DNA from: Pseudogemmobacter bohemicus
GTDB taxonomy: Bacteria; Pseudomonadota; Alphaproteobacteria; Rhodobacterales; Rhodobacteraceae
NCBI RefSeq assembly: GCF_003290025.1
Contig: NZ_QNHG01000002.1
Location: forward strand, 1,248,976-1,312,975
DNA: 64,000 nucleotides
Reading direction: 5' to 3'
Shown in pieces: positions 18,639 through 26,348 of the stretch. Position numbers and translations under genes: made by a program. The first letter of the stretch is position 1, and each line of letters begins with the position of its first letter. Under the pieces are notes generated by a model. It was given only the letters and a program-made list of their open reading frames with translations, was not told the DNA's origin and did not search any database.

Positions 18639-19043
18639 TCAGCCGGCCCGCACCATATGGGCCGCGCCAAAGGCGCCGGGCAGCAGCTCGGCCACGGTCA
18701 TGTTGAGGGTCTTGCCTTCGGTTGTGGCCAGCGTCACCACCACATCGGCACCGGCGAATTCGGCGATCTTCTGGCGACAGCCGCCGCAGCAGGGGACAGG
18801 CTCGGGGCTGTCGGCGATAACGAAAACACCGGCGATGCGGCGCTCTCCGGCGGCGCACATCGCGGCTATGGCGCCGGCCTCGGCACAGGTGCCCTCGGGA
18901 TAGGCGATATTCTCGACATTGACGCCGGTAAAGACCGCGCCGCTTTCCGTGCGCAGCGCCACGCCGACCCTGAACCCGGAATAGGGGGCATAGGCCTGCT
19001 CGCGGATGCGGGTTGCGGGCTCGCGCAGGCTCTCATTCGGCAT
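18639..19043 (-). CDS. cdd: Cytidine deaminase
   Basis: A 134-residue homotetramer-type cytidine deaminase. The zinc site is CAEAGAIAAM (the CAE of the short form) plus PCCGGCRQ, giving three cysteine ligands and the catalytic glutamate. It converts cytidine and deoxycytidine to uridine and deoxyuridine. It is the first gene of the salvage operon. The ATG at 19041-19043 has GGAGGG 4-5 bases upstream; the long frame further upstream overlaps the divergent prmA leader and is not needed. Confidence 0.95.
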   Translation of the reverse strand: MPNESLREPATRIREQAYAPYSGFRVGVALRTESGAVFTGVNVENIAYPEGTCAEAGAIAAMCAAGERRIAGVFVIADSPEPVPCCGGCRQKIAEFAGADVVVTLATTEGKTLNMTVAELLPGAFGAAHMVRAG

Positions 19044-19207
19044 CGGTCCCTCCAGGCTGTGCCGCCCAACTCTGGCGCGAAGGGAGGCGCGCCGCAAGCG
19101 GGCTGTATGGGCGCGCTGAATGGGGCGCTCCGACGGGGGCAGCACGGCTTGACCCCGGCAGGGTCGCGTGTCAGGACCTTTCGCAACCCCCGATCCGGAG
19201 AAAAGAC

Positions 19208-20080
19208 ATGCCCACCTGGTCCGCCCTGACGACGCTTACCGGCGAAGAGGCCGCCCGCGCGCTTGGTGAGGCGCTGGAAGATCAGGACCTGGAACCTTAC
19301 GGCGTCGGTGTCTTCGAGGTCGAGGACGGGTCGGGCCTCTGGGAGGTCGGCGCCTATTACCTGGAGGCGCCCGATGATATCGTGCTTGACCTTCTGGCGG
19401 CCGCTTACGGCGCGAAGAGCTTCCTGATTTCCGAACTGCCCGAGACCGACTGGGTCGCCAAAGTGCAGCGCGAGCTGCATCCGGTCGATGCGGGGCGTTT
19501 CTTTGTCTATGGCAGCCATGATGCCGATAAAGTGCCCGCAGGCCGCGTTGCGCTGCAGATCGAGGCCACCATGGCCTTTGGCACCGGCCATCACGGCACC
19601 ACGCTGGGCTGCCTGCTGGCCTTCGACAAGCTTTATGAAGAGGGCTTCCGCCCCGCCAAAGTCGCCGATATCGGCGCCGGCACGGCGGTGCTGGCGATGG
19701 CGGCGGCAAAGATGCTGCCCGATGCGCTGGTGATCGCCTCGGATATCGACCCGGTGGCGGTGGATGTCGCCAAAGCCAATGTGGCGATCAATGATCTGGA
19801 GGGCCGGATCGAGTGCCTGGAAGCCGCCGGTTTCGATCATCGCCACCTGAAGACCGGGGCGCCCTGGGATCTCGTCTTTGCCAATATCCTCAAGGGCCCG
19901 CTGGTCGAACTGGCGCCGGCCATGTCGAAAATGACCAGGCCCGGCTCGAAGGTGATTCTGTCCGGTCTGCTGGTGGTGCAGGCCGAAACCATCATTGAGA
20001 GTTACGTTGCGTCACAGTTCCGTTTGCAGGACAGAAACGATCTCGGGGAATGGTCGGCATTGATCATGGAGCGTGTGTAA
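19208..20080 (+). CDS. prmA: Ribosomal protein L11 methyltransferase
   Basis: A 290-residue class I SAM methyltransferase. The L11-binding N-terminal part is followed by MAFGTGHHGTTLGC (about 123-136) and the SAM loop VADIGAGTAVLAMAAAKML (about 157-175), then FANILKGPL as the catalytic-side motif. It methylates ribosomal protein L11. The ATG at 19208 has GGAGA 8 bases upstream; an upstream in-frame ATG at 19013 would overlap cdd on the other strand. Divergent from the salvage operon with 164 bp between starts. Confidence 0.93.
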   Translation: MPTWSALTTLTGEEAARALGEALEDQDLEPYGVGVFEVEDGSGLWEVGAYYLEAPDDIVLDLLAAAYGAKSFLISELPETDWVAKVQRELHPVDAGRFFVYGSHDADKVPAGRVALQIEATMAFGTGHHGTTLGCLLAFDKLYEEGFRPAKVADIGAGTAVLAMAAAKMLPDALVIASDIDPVAVDVAKANVAINDLEGRIECLEAAGFDHRHLKTGAPWDLVFANILKGPLVELAPAMSKMTRPGSKVILSGLLVVQAETIIESYVASQFRLQDRNDLGEWSALIMERV

Positions 20081-20200
20081 ATACATGAAAACGCACAGAA
20101 AACCTGTGCCATTTTCAGAGTAATCTGCCCCGATGCCCCATTTCTGCCACATTTCCACCTCATCTATTCCTTATGGCGGGGGCCATGGGAGTAGCTGGTG

Positions 20201-20560
20201 ATGACTTTGGCTGACTCGAATTATAAAGAATTCTCCGGGCGTCTGCGCCGGATCGAGAAAGCTCATCGTAAGGGCTATGGTTTCGAGGCCAAAGGCACCA
20301 TGGGCCGGTCCTCGACCTGGCGTCGTGAACGCTCGATCGGCAAGACGCTGCGTGCCCTGCTGGTCATGGTCCTGATCGGCTGGATTATGAAAGGCGCCAT
20401 CTATTTCTATGTCGGTGATGCCGTCTACGAACAGCGCGTCGCGAATATGGCCATTGGCAGCGATTTCGATCCGATTGCGGCGAATATCATGTCCGCCGAT
20501 CCGGTGACGAAGCTGGTCGCGTCTTTCCTGGGCGAGGTCTTCCCGCAGAAACGCCAGTAA
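20201..20560 (+). CDS. Small single-pass membrane protein of unknown function
   Basis: A 119-residue protein. Residues 1-45 are basic (RRIEKAHRKGYGFEAKG), one membrane helix lies at about 50-70 (LRALLVMVLIGWIMKGAIYF), and a periplasm-facing tail follows. I recognise no domain. Two starts are possible: GTG at 20198 or ATG at 20201, both behind GGGAG. A hairpin terminator follows 38 bases after the stop, so it is probably transcribed on its own. The N terminus would face the cytosol by the positive-inside rule. Confidence 0.7.
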   Translation: MTLADSNYKEFSGRLRRIEKAHRKGYGFEAKGTMGRSSTWRRERSIGKTLRALLVMVLIGWIMKGAIYFYVGDAVYEQRVANMAIGSDFDPIAANIMSADPVTKLVASFLGEVFPQKRQ

Positions 20561-20598
20561 GGCACCCGCCCTTTTCGGTGGGTCCGACCCCAGAATGC

Positions 20599-20630
20599 AA
20601 CCGCCCCGGCAGATGCCGAGAGGCGGTTCT
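20599..20630 (+). terminator. Rho-independent terminator
   Basis: A 7-bp outer stem AACCGCC/GGCGGTT (20599-20605 and 20622-20628) with an inner CGGC/GCCG stem, followed by CTTTC. Confidence 0.7.
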
Positions 20631-20718
20631 TTCATGCGCGGGTCACACCCTGGCCCGGGACGGCAGCCGGAGAAGATATTTCAGGGGATAGTGCGAAAAA
20701 CCAGGACCAGAAAAGCAG

Positions 20719-20755
20719 AAGGACCGCCTGCGGCTTCTGCCGCGAGACGGTCCTT
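20719..20755 (-). terminator. Terminator of the DUF1127 gene, possibly bidirectional
   Basis: An 8-bp outer stem AAGGACCG/CGGTCCTT (20719-20726 and 20748-20755) encloses a second stem GCGGC/GCCGC. On the minus strand it is followed by a pyrimidine-rich stretch with TTTT. Confidence 0.7.
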
Positions 20756-20800
20756 TACTTGTCCTGTGACCCGTTCGGTCAGGGCAGTTGAGGGATACCC

Positions 20801-21004
20801 TCAGCGGCCCAGCATCTCGATGTCACCGCGGCACAGGCCGATATCGTCAAGCTCGCGATCCGAGAGCTTCGACAGGGCCTTCCGGGTGACGCGTGCGTCG
20901 TTCCAGGCTTTGAGGGTAGCGAAGATGCCACCCACGCCGTTAACAGCGCGATACGTCGTGATGGCGCCGAACGGCGCAGGGCGGCTCGTTTCGATGGCGG
21001 CCAT
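20801..21004 (-). CDS. DUF1127 small arginine-rich protein
   Basis: A 67-residue protein ending with the DUF1127 pattern: a tryptophan/arginine-rich helix (TLKAWNDARVTRKALSKLSD) followed by RELDDIGLCRGDIEMLGR. Such proteins are common in alphaproteobacteria; some act in RNA metabolism or phosphate/carbon homeostasis, but no function can be given here. The ATG at 21002-21004 follows AGGAAA. A strong hairpin terminator lies about 45 bases past the stop. Expression probably starts within the palindrome-rich region 21005-21190. Confidence 0.88.
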   Translation of the reverse strand: MAAIETSRPAPFGAITTYRAVNGVGGIFATLKAWNDARVTRKALSKLSDRELDDIGLCRGDIEMLGR

Positions 21005-21072
21005 GGGACTGTTTCCTTTTGTTTTCAAACTGCGTAATTTGCGGGCTTCTTTCGCCTCGTGCAGCTAAATAA

Positions 21073-21188
21073 ACATGCTGCATGTGCAAAGCAAGCCACG
21101 ACCAGGCAAGCCCGCAATGCAGCCATTGCATGCCTCAGGACACAAATTTGCCATGATCTGCCAGCGTCTGATGCTGCAATTGCAGCAT
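21073..21188. repeat. Cluster of three TGCA-centred palindromes
   Basis: ACATGCTGCATGT (21073-21085), GCAATGCAGCCATTGC (21114-21129) and the perfect palindrome ATGCTGCAATTGCAGCAT (21171-21188) lie within 116 bp between the divergent DUF1127 gene and ruvC. They share TGCAAT/ATTGCA or TGCTGCA pieces and could be regulator sites or short hairpins. The rest of 21005-21328 shows no gene. Confidence 0.55.
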
Positions 21189-21272
21189 TCTGTCGGCGAC
21201 ACAGCGCAGAGTGTCGCTTTCAGCCCGGAGACCGGATCCGGGCGCAAACGGAGGCAAGCGGAAAGAACGCGA

Positions 21273-21302
21273 TTGGCGCATGTTCTCTTTTCGTGCTAAT
21301 AC
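21273..21302 (+). promoter_or_regulatory. Candidate ruvC promoter with a near LexA box
   Basis: TTGGCG (21273-21278) and TAATAC (21297-21302) are 18 bp apart and about 27 bp before ruvC. The spacer contains GTTCTCTTTTCGTGC (21282-21296), one mismatch from the alphaproteobacterial LexA site GTTC-N7-GTTC. A repressor bound there would cover the promoter. Confidence 0.45.
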
Positions 21303-21328
21303 AGGGCAAAAGCAAAAAGAGGGCAGGC

Positions 21329-21841
21329 ATGCGCGTAATCGGCATTGATCCGGGGCTTCGAAACCTCGGCTGGGGGGTCATCGACGTGGCCGGCGCCCGC
21401 ATCACCCATGTGGCGAATGGAATCTGCCATTCGGATCAGGAGACCGGAGACCTCGCCCGCCGCCTTGCTTCGCTGCATTTCCAGCTGACGCAGGTGTTTC
21501 AGGACTGGCAGCCGGAAACTGCGGCGGTCGAGCATACTTTCGTCAACAAGGATGCGGTGGCGACGCTGAAACTTGGCCAGGCGCGGGGGATCGCCTTGCT
21601 GGTTCCGGCGCAATTCGGGCTGGATGTCGGAGAATATGCACCAAATGCGGTGAAAAAAACCGTGGTCGGGGTTGGCCATGCCGCTAAACAACAGGTGGAC
21701 CATATGGTGCGGCTGCATCTGCCGGGGGCGAAGGTTGCGGGGCCGGATGCGGCGGATGCGCTTGCCATCGCGATCTGCCACGCCCATCACATGCAAAGCG
21801 CGGGCCGGTTGCAGGCGGCGCTGAAGAGGGCGGCCGGCTGA
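21329..21841 (+). CDS. ruvC: Crossover junction endodeoxyribonuclease RuvC
   Basis: A 170-residue RNase H-fold resolvase. The acidic catalytic set is visible: D7 in [13 protein letters not shown], the glutamate of [12 protein letters not shown] (about 67), and the aspartates of [14 protein letters not shown] near 140. It cuts Holliday junctions bound by RuvAB. The ATG at 21329 follows GAGGG and gives the family start MRVIGIDPG; the longer upstream frame is not coding-like. ruvA begins 13 bp after its stop, so both are co-transcribed. Confidence 0.96.
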   Translation: MRVIGIDPGLRNLGWGVIDVAGARITHVANGICHSDQETGDLARRLASLHFQLTQVFQDWQPETAAVEHTFVNKDAVATLKLGQARGIALLVPAQFGLDVGEYAPNAVKKTVVGVGHAAKQQVDHMVRLHLPGAKVAGPDAADALAIAICHAHHMQSAGRLQAALKRAAG

Positions 21842-21854
21842 AAGGATTAGCGGG

Positions 21855-22532
21855 ATGATCGGCAAGATTTCGGGACGGCTGGACTGGAAGGGGCTCGACA
21901 CGGTGCTGATCGACTGCCGTGGTGTGGGCTATATCGTCCATGTCTCGGACCGGACGCTGGCCGGGTTGCCGCCGGTGGGCGAGATGGTGGCGCTTTATAC
22001 CGATCTCCTGGTGCGTGAGGATCTGCTGCAGCTGTTCGGCTTTCCGACCATGCTGGAAAAGGAATGGCACAAGCTGCTGACGACGGTGCAGGGGGTCGGG
22101 GCCAAGGCCTCGATGGCGATCCTCGGTGCGCTTGGGGCCGAAGGGGCGGCGCGGGCGATCACGCTGGGCGATGCGCGGGCGGTGCAGGCGGCGCCGGGCG
22201 TCGGGCCGAAACTGGCGCAACGGGTGATCCTTGAGCTGAAATCGAAAGCGCCCTCGCTGATGGCCCGGGGCGCCGGGCTGGCCCATGGCGATGCGCCGGT
22301 TTTTGAGGAGGCAGAACCCGCACCCGTTCCGCGCAAAACGGCAAAGCCGAAACCCCCGTCAGAAGGTGCCATGCGGGCCAGCTACACCGCCGATGCGCTC
22401 TCGGCTCTGGCCAATCTCGGCTATGGGGCAGGGGATGCGGCCGAGGCCGTGGCGGTGGTTTCCGGCGAGAACCCGGATGCCGATACCGCAGCCCTGATCC
22501 GGCTGGCGCTGAAACGGCTGGCCCCCCGCTGA
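21855..22532 (+). CDS. ruvA: Holliday junction branch migration protein RuvA
   Basis: A 225-residue protein. The N-terminal OB fold begins [20 protein letters not shown]; two helix-hairpin-helix elements are visible ([17 protein letters not shown] and [16 protein letters not shown]); after a flexible linker (about 150-175), the C-terminal RuvB-binding helices begin [13 protein letters not shown]. It binds the four-way junction and recruits RuvB. Directly downstream is htpX instead of the expected ruvB. Confidence 0.95.
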   Translation: MIGKISGRLDWKGLDTVLIDCRGVGYIVHVSDRTLAGLPPVGEMVALYTDLLVREDLLQLFGFPTMLEKEWHKLLTTVQGVGAKASMAILGALGAEGAARAITLGDARAVQAAPGVGPKLAQRVILELKSKAPSLMARGAGLAHGDAPVFEEAEPAPVPRKTAKPKPPSEGAMRASYTADALSALANLGYGAGDAAEAVAVVSGENPDADTAALIRLALKRLAPR

Positions 22533-22612
22533 TCGTTCTGCCGATCTTGCCGCCGATCTTGCCGGGGTGCGGTTTCTCTCCATATCATTGACAGAGAAGG
22601 AGGCTGCAAAGC

Positions 22613-23524
22613 ATGGGCAATATCCGGACTTTCGTGTTGATGACGGCATTGACGGCGCTGTTCATGGGGCTGGGTGCGCTGCTTGGTGGCATGACCGGCG
22701 CTGTGATTGCGCTGGTGGTGGCTGCGGGCATGAACCTCTTCACATACTGGAATTCGGATAAGGCGGTCTTGCGGATGACCGGCGCGCGGGCGGTGGATGA
22801 GCGCTCGGCCCCGGATCTGGTCGGGATGGTGAATCAGCTGGCCGATGCTGCCTCGATGCCGCGCCCGAAGGTCTATATCATGGAGACCGACCAGCCCAAC
22901 GCATTCGCCACCGGCCGCAACCCGGCCAATGCCGCCGTGGCCGCGACGACGGGCCTGTTGGGCAGCCTCTCGCGCGAGGAAATCGCGGCGGTGATGGCAC
23001 ATGAGCTGGCCCATATCAAAAACCGCGATACGCTGACGATGACGGTGACGGCGACCTTTGCCGGTGCCATTGCGGTGCTGGCGAATTTCGGCATGTTCTT
23101 TGGCAGTTCTGGCCGCGACCGCCCTGGCGGCATGATCGGGACGCTGGCGCTGATGATCCTTGCTCCGATGGCGGCCGGGATCGTGCAGATGGCGATTTCC
23201 CGCTCGCGCGAATATGAGGCCGACCGGATCGGCGCCGAAATCTGCGGTCGCCCCGACTGGCTCGCATCCGCGCTGCGCAAGATCGAGGGGCTGGCGCGCG
23301 GGCGGATGAATGTCCAGGCCGAAAAGGACCCGGCTCTGGCGCATATGTTCATCATCAACCCGCTGAACGGGCGCGGCGCGGATAACCTGTTCTCGACCCA
23401 TCCCTCGACCGATAATCGCATCGCCGCGCTGATGAAAATGCAACCCGGTCGCGAAGGCGGCACTCTCGCCCGCAGTTCTGTGCCCAGAACCGGGCGCGGC
23501 ATCCGCCAGGACCCCTGGGGCTGA
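22613..23524 (+). CDS. htpX: Membrane zinc metalloprotease HtpX (M48)
   Basis: A 303-residue M48 protease. Two N-terminal membrane helices (about 8-45) are followed by the zinc motif [11 protein letters not shown] (about 127-137), two more hydrophobic segments, and the third-ligand region [12 protein letters not shown] (about 199-210). It degrades misfolded inner-membrane proteins. The gene sits between ruvA and the IS remnant, so if the old ruv operon still reads through, htpX is co-transcribed with ruvCA. The start has AAGGAGG upstream. Confidence 0.95.
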   Translation: MGNIRTFVLMTALTALFMGLGALLGGMTGAVIALVVAAGMNLFTYWNSDKAVLRMTGARAVDERSAPDLVGMVNQLADAASMPRPKVYIMETDQPNAFATGRNPANAAVAATTGLLGSLSREEIAAVMAHELAHIKNRDTLTMTVTATFAGAIAVLANFGMFFGSSGRDRPGGMIGTLALMILAPMAAGIVQMAISRSREYEADRIGAEICGRPDWLASALRKIEGLARGRMNVQAEKDPALAHMFIINPLNGRGADNLFSTHPSTDNRIAALMKMQPGREGGTLARSSVPRTGRGIRQDPWG

Positions 23525-23550
23525 GCGCCTGCCTCTGGCTGGCGAAGTTT

Positions 23551-23576
23551 GAGTATTTGGATCAAGAGGAAATGAG
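23551..23576 (+). repeat. Dispersed GTATTT element, copy 2 (tail only)
   Basis: GAGTATTTGGATCAAGAGGA followed by AATGAG, 26 bases past the htpX stop. It matches copy 1 at 16042-16096 but lacks the GC-rich hairpins. Confidence 0.65.
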
Positions 23577-23608
23577 CGTCCTCCAGGATCTGTCTCCGCA
23601 CGACGGAA

Positions 23609-23645
23609 CCATGGCTTTGCGCATGCAGGAGGAGCAAAGCCATGG
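23609..23645. repeat. Perfect 12-bp inverted repeat
   Basis: CCATGGCTTTGC (23609-23620) and GCAAAGCCATGG (23634-23645) flank a 13-base loop. It lies between the htpX 3' end and the IS remnant. It may be a terminator-like hairpin or a leftover of the element's end. Confidence 0.6.
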
Positions 23646-23662
23646 ATGCGTTTATGGCCTTC

Positions 23663-24252
23663 TCACGGCTGAGGGCGATCCTTGTATGGCTTTCGGCCGA
23701 TCTGTGGAGGGATCGCGCGGCCGGGTTCAGCCCTGATCTGCGCATTGGCCCTGAGAGTGTCAGTGATGCATGCGCGTCGCGGTGCAGCCTCACAAGCGGC
23801 ATTGGCCTGCGGACAATCGCCATAGTTTGCATGAATGCGATTGGCAAACCGAAGGCATAAGCGGCAGCATGTCGTTTTGTCGTCAACCCGTAGCGTGAAC
23901 GACCGATGCGGCTGGCTTCGACCCCCTTTTGCACCGGACGCAGCGGCGTGCATTTTTTGAAATTTTGCTGTCGATCTGCACTCTTCGAAATCCGGCATGC
24001 CGGCCAGGGCATGGTGGAGCCTTTCCCACATGTCCGCATGTGACCGGCGGCGAAAGCCTGCATGCAGTGCGGTCTGTTTGCCGAACAGCTCTGGCCGGTC
24101 GCGCCGATGTGCTGCGTTTCCCGCCATCCCTGAAAACGCATCGACGACCAAGCGGGCATCTACCCGATTGCGTCCTGGTAAACCAGGCCCGCCGGGGCGG
24201 TGCTCTGCAATCCGGCACCATTGCGCATCCGTCAGGGTTCGTCCGCCGAAAG
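23663..24252 (-). pseudogene. Decayed IS5-family-type transposase
   Basis: Pieces of one transposase are spread over all three minus-strand frames, in the right order. The N-terminal part reads LTDAQWCRIAEHRPG, then VVDAFSGMAGNAAHRRDRPE and MWERLHHALAGMPDFEE (24252-23990). A second frame carries DSKISKNARRCVRCKRGSKP; a third carries RIGRSRYGLTTKRHAAAYAF followed by GLPIAF; a return to the first frame gives IPPQIGRKPY. These match the order of IS5/IS1182-type DDE transposases, but at least three frameshifts make it non-functional. No clear terminal repeats or target duplication were found. The remnant separates htpX from ruvB. Confidence 0.8.
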
Positions 24253-24398
24253 CTGTGCCCCTTGAACGTTTGGAATCAGGGTTAACAAACAAAGGGCATA
24301 TCTGACTGCAGGCGGGAACCAGACGCAAACATTTCCGCCGGAAGTATCGCGCCGCAGGGCGCGACAGCCTGTTCGGGCCGGCTTGCAAAGCGCGCCTC

Positions 24399-24413
24399 GT
24401 TCGGGGATTGTTC
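24399..24413 (+). promoter_or_regulatory. LexA (SOS) box upstream of ruvB
   Basis: GTTCGGGGATTGTTC is a perfect GTTC-N7-GTTC site, the LexA operator known from Rhodobacter and other alphaproteobacteria. It ends 5 bases before the ruvB start codon. It suggests that ruvB has its own damage-inducible promoter. Confidence 0.7.
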
Positions 24414-24418
24414 CCGCC

Positions 24419-25450
24419 ATGACCCAGCCCGACCCCTCGCTGCGCCCCGAGCGCCTGCCCGAAGACAGTGACCGCGCGCTGCGCCCTCAGGCGCTGGAGG
24501 ATTTCGTCGGCCAGGCCGAGGCGCGCGCCAATCTGCGGATCTTCATCGAAAGCGCGAAAATGCGCGGCGAGGCGATGGATCACACCCTGTTCCACGGGCC
24601 GCCCGGCCTCGGCAAGACCACGCTGGCGCAGATCATGGCGCGCGAACTCGGCGTCGGTTTCCGCATGACATCGGGCCCGGTTCTGGCGCGGCCGGGTGAC
24701 CTTGCGGCGATCCTGACCAATTTAGAGCCGCGCGATGTGCTGTTTATCGACGAGATCCACCGCCTTTCCCCGGTGGTCGAAGAGGTGCTCTACCCGGCGA
24801 TGGAGGATTTCGCGCTGGATCTGGTGATCGGCGAAGGCCCGGCCGCACGCACCGTCCGCATCGACCTGCAACCTTTCACCCTGGTTGGCGCCACCACCCG
24901 CCTTGGCTTGCTGACCACGCCCCTGCGCGACCGCTTCGGCATCCCGACCAGGCTGCAATTCTACACCGAGGATGAGCTGTTCCGCATCGTCTCACGGGGG
25001 GCAGGTCTGCTTGGCGTCGAGGCCGATGAGGCCGGTTGCCGCGAGATTGCGCGGCGCGCGCGCGGCACCCCCCGGATCGCCGGGCGTCTGTTGCGCCGCG
25101 TGGTCGATTTCGCCCTGGTCGAAGCCGGAGGCCAGATCAGCCGCGCGCTTGCCGACCGCGCTTTGACCCGGCTGGGCGTTGACACGATCGGCCTCGACGG
25201 CGCCGACCGCCGCTACCTCTCGCTGCTGGCGGAAAACTATGGCGGCGGTCCGGTGGGGGTCGAAACCATCGCCGCCGCGCTGTCCGAGCCCCGCGATGCG
25301 CTGGAAGAGGTGATCGAGCCCTATCTTCTGCAACAGGGGCTGATTCAGCGCACCCCGCGCGGGCGCATGCTGGCGGCCAAAGCCTGGCGCCATCTGGGGC
25401 TTGAGGCGCCGCGCCCGCCCCAGGGGCAAAATGACCTCTTCCAGGACTGA
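24419..25450 (+). CDS. ruvB: Holliday junction branch migration helicase RuvB
   Basis: A 343-residue AAA+ ATPase of normal length. Walker A is [11 protein letters not shown] (about 59-69), Walker [11 protein letters not shown] (about 108-117), sensor 1 [12 protein letters not shown], and the C-terminal winged helix ends [16 protein letters not shown]. The hexamer pumps DNA through RuvA-bound junctions. The ATG at 24419 gives [20 protein letters not shown]; the ribosome binding site is weak. A perfect LexA box directly precedes it, unlike the usual arrangement in which ruvB follows ruvA in one operon. Confidence 0.96.
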   Translation: MTQPDPSLRPERLPEDSDRALRPQALEDFVGQAEARANLRIFIESAKMRGEAMDHTLFHGPPGLGKTTLAQIMARELGVGFRMTSGPVLARPGDLAAILTNLEPRDVLFIDEIHRLSPVVEEVLYPAMEDFALDLVIGEGPAARTVRIDLQPFTLVGATTRLGLLTTPLRDRFGIPTRLQFYTEDELFRIVSRGAGLLGVEADEAGCREIARRARGTPRIAGRLLRRVVDFALVEAGGQISRALADRALTRLGVDTIGLDGADRRYLSLLAENYGGGPVGVETIAAALSEPRDALEEVIEPYLLQQGLIQRTPRGRMLAAKAWRHLGLEAPRPPQGQNDLFQD

Positions 25451-25582
25451 CCCATTCACCCTGTCCAGAATACGCAAAAGGTGGCAGTCGGCCCCTGGCC
25501 CCGCAGGGGCCTCTCTTGCGCCTCCTGGACCCTGCGCTATGATGGGGGCATAGCCCGTCAGCCCTTCCGAAGGACGCCTGCC

Positions 25583-25768
25583 ATGACCCTCCCCGCGCCG
25601 GATACCAAGATCGTCACCACCTGGAAGGTGGCCTGCGACGGGGGCGAGGGTGCTCTGGGCCATCCGCGTGTCTGGCTCTCGATCCCGCAGGATACCGGCT
25701 TTGTCGAATGCGGCTATTGCGACCGGCGCTTCGAGATCGACCGCGCCCATGCGCATGATGATCACTGA
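25583..25768 (+). CDS. Zinc-finger (CHCC type) domain protein
   Basis: A 61-residue protein with one zinc site formed by C18, H27, C43 and C46 ([18 protein letters not shown], then [12 protein letters not shown]). It matches the zf-CHCC family related to the NDUFS6 accessory subunit of complex I, common in alphaproteobacteria. AAGGA lies 8-12 bases before the ATG. A role in complex I assembly is possible by homology; the neighbours give no support. Confidence 0.88.
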   Translation: MTLPAPDTKIVTTWKVACDGGEGALGHPRVWLSIPQDTGFVECGYCDRRFEIDRAHAHDDH

Positions 25769-25904
25769 CAAAACCTGTCACAGCGCGTAACACGGGGCGC
25801 GCCCCGCGGCGGAGGATCTCCCGACCTTTCCCCTCTCTCCCGCCCATGCCAAAGTCGCGGCATGGCGCGTTTTGGCGTGCGTGAAAGCGTGAAATGGAAT
25901 TCCG

Positions 25905-26321
25905 ATGCCTCTTCTGACCAGAAGCCTGCCCTTTGTTCTTGCCAGCCTCGCAAGCCCCGTCTTCGCCGAGGGCAAGCTCTGCCTGACCGGCGATTTCGAC
26001 GCTTTCCTCGCGCGTTTTGGCCATGAGATCACCGTGCAGGAGGCCGCGACCGCCGATCCGCTGATCATCGACGTGATCGACCCGACCGCCGAGGCAGAGC
26101 CCTATTACAACCGCATCACGGAACCACTTTCCGAGGTGCTCTGGCCGGTGATTCCCGACACGACCAGCCTGGACGGGCGCGGGCTGGAGATGCAGATCTC
26201 CGACCATGAGGGCGGCAAGGCGGTGCTTTTGCGCGGCATGAACAATGGCGAGCGCACCACTTACTATTTCAGCGAACAGCCCTGCTGGACGCTGACGGGT
26301 ATCCTTGACGAGTCGATGTAG
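25905..26321 (+). CDS. Small secreted protein of unknown function
   Basis: A 138-residue protein with a clear signal peptide (LLTRSLPFVLASLASPVFA, cut before EG near residue 21). The mature part is acidic, with two cysteines (GKLCLTGDF near the start, EQPCWTLTG near the end) that may form a disulfide. I recognise no family. It converges with polA; the gap between the stops is only 27 bp. Confidence 0.7.
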   Translation: MPLLTRSLPFVLASLASPVFAEGKLCLTGDFDAFLARFGHEITVQEAATADPLIIDVIDPTAEAEPYYNRITEPLSEVLWPVIPDTTSLDGRGLEMQISDHEGGKAVLLRGMNNGERTTYYFSEQPCWTLTGILDESM

Positions 26322-26348
26322 GCCAGGCGGAGCGCTGCGGGGCCGGGC

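Noticed and set aside
23642-23860. Small plus-strand frame of 72 codons after htpX
   Set aside because: It is antisense to the decayed transposase and resembles no protein; AGGAGG before its ATG is inside the inverted repeat and probably chance.
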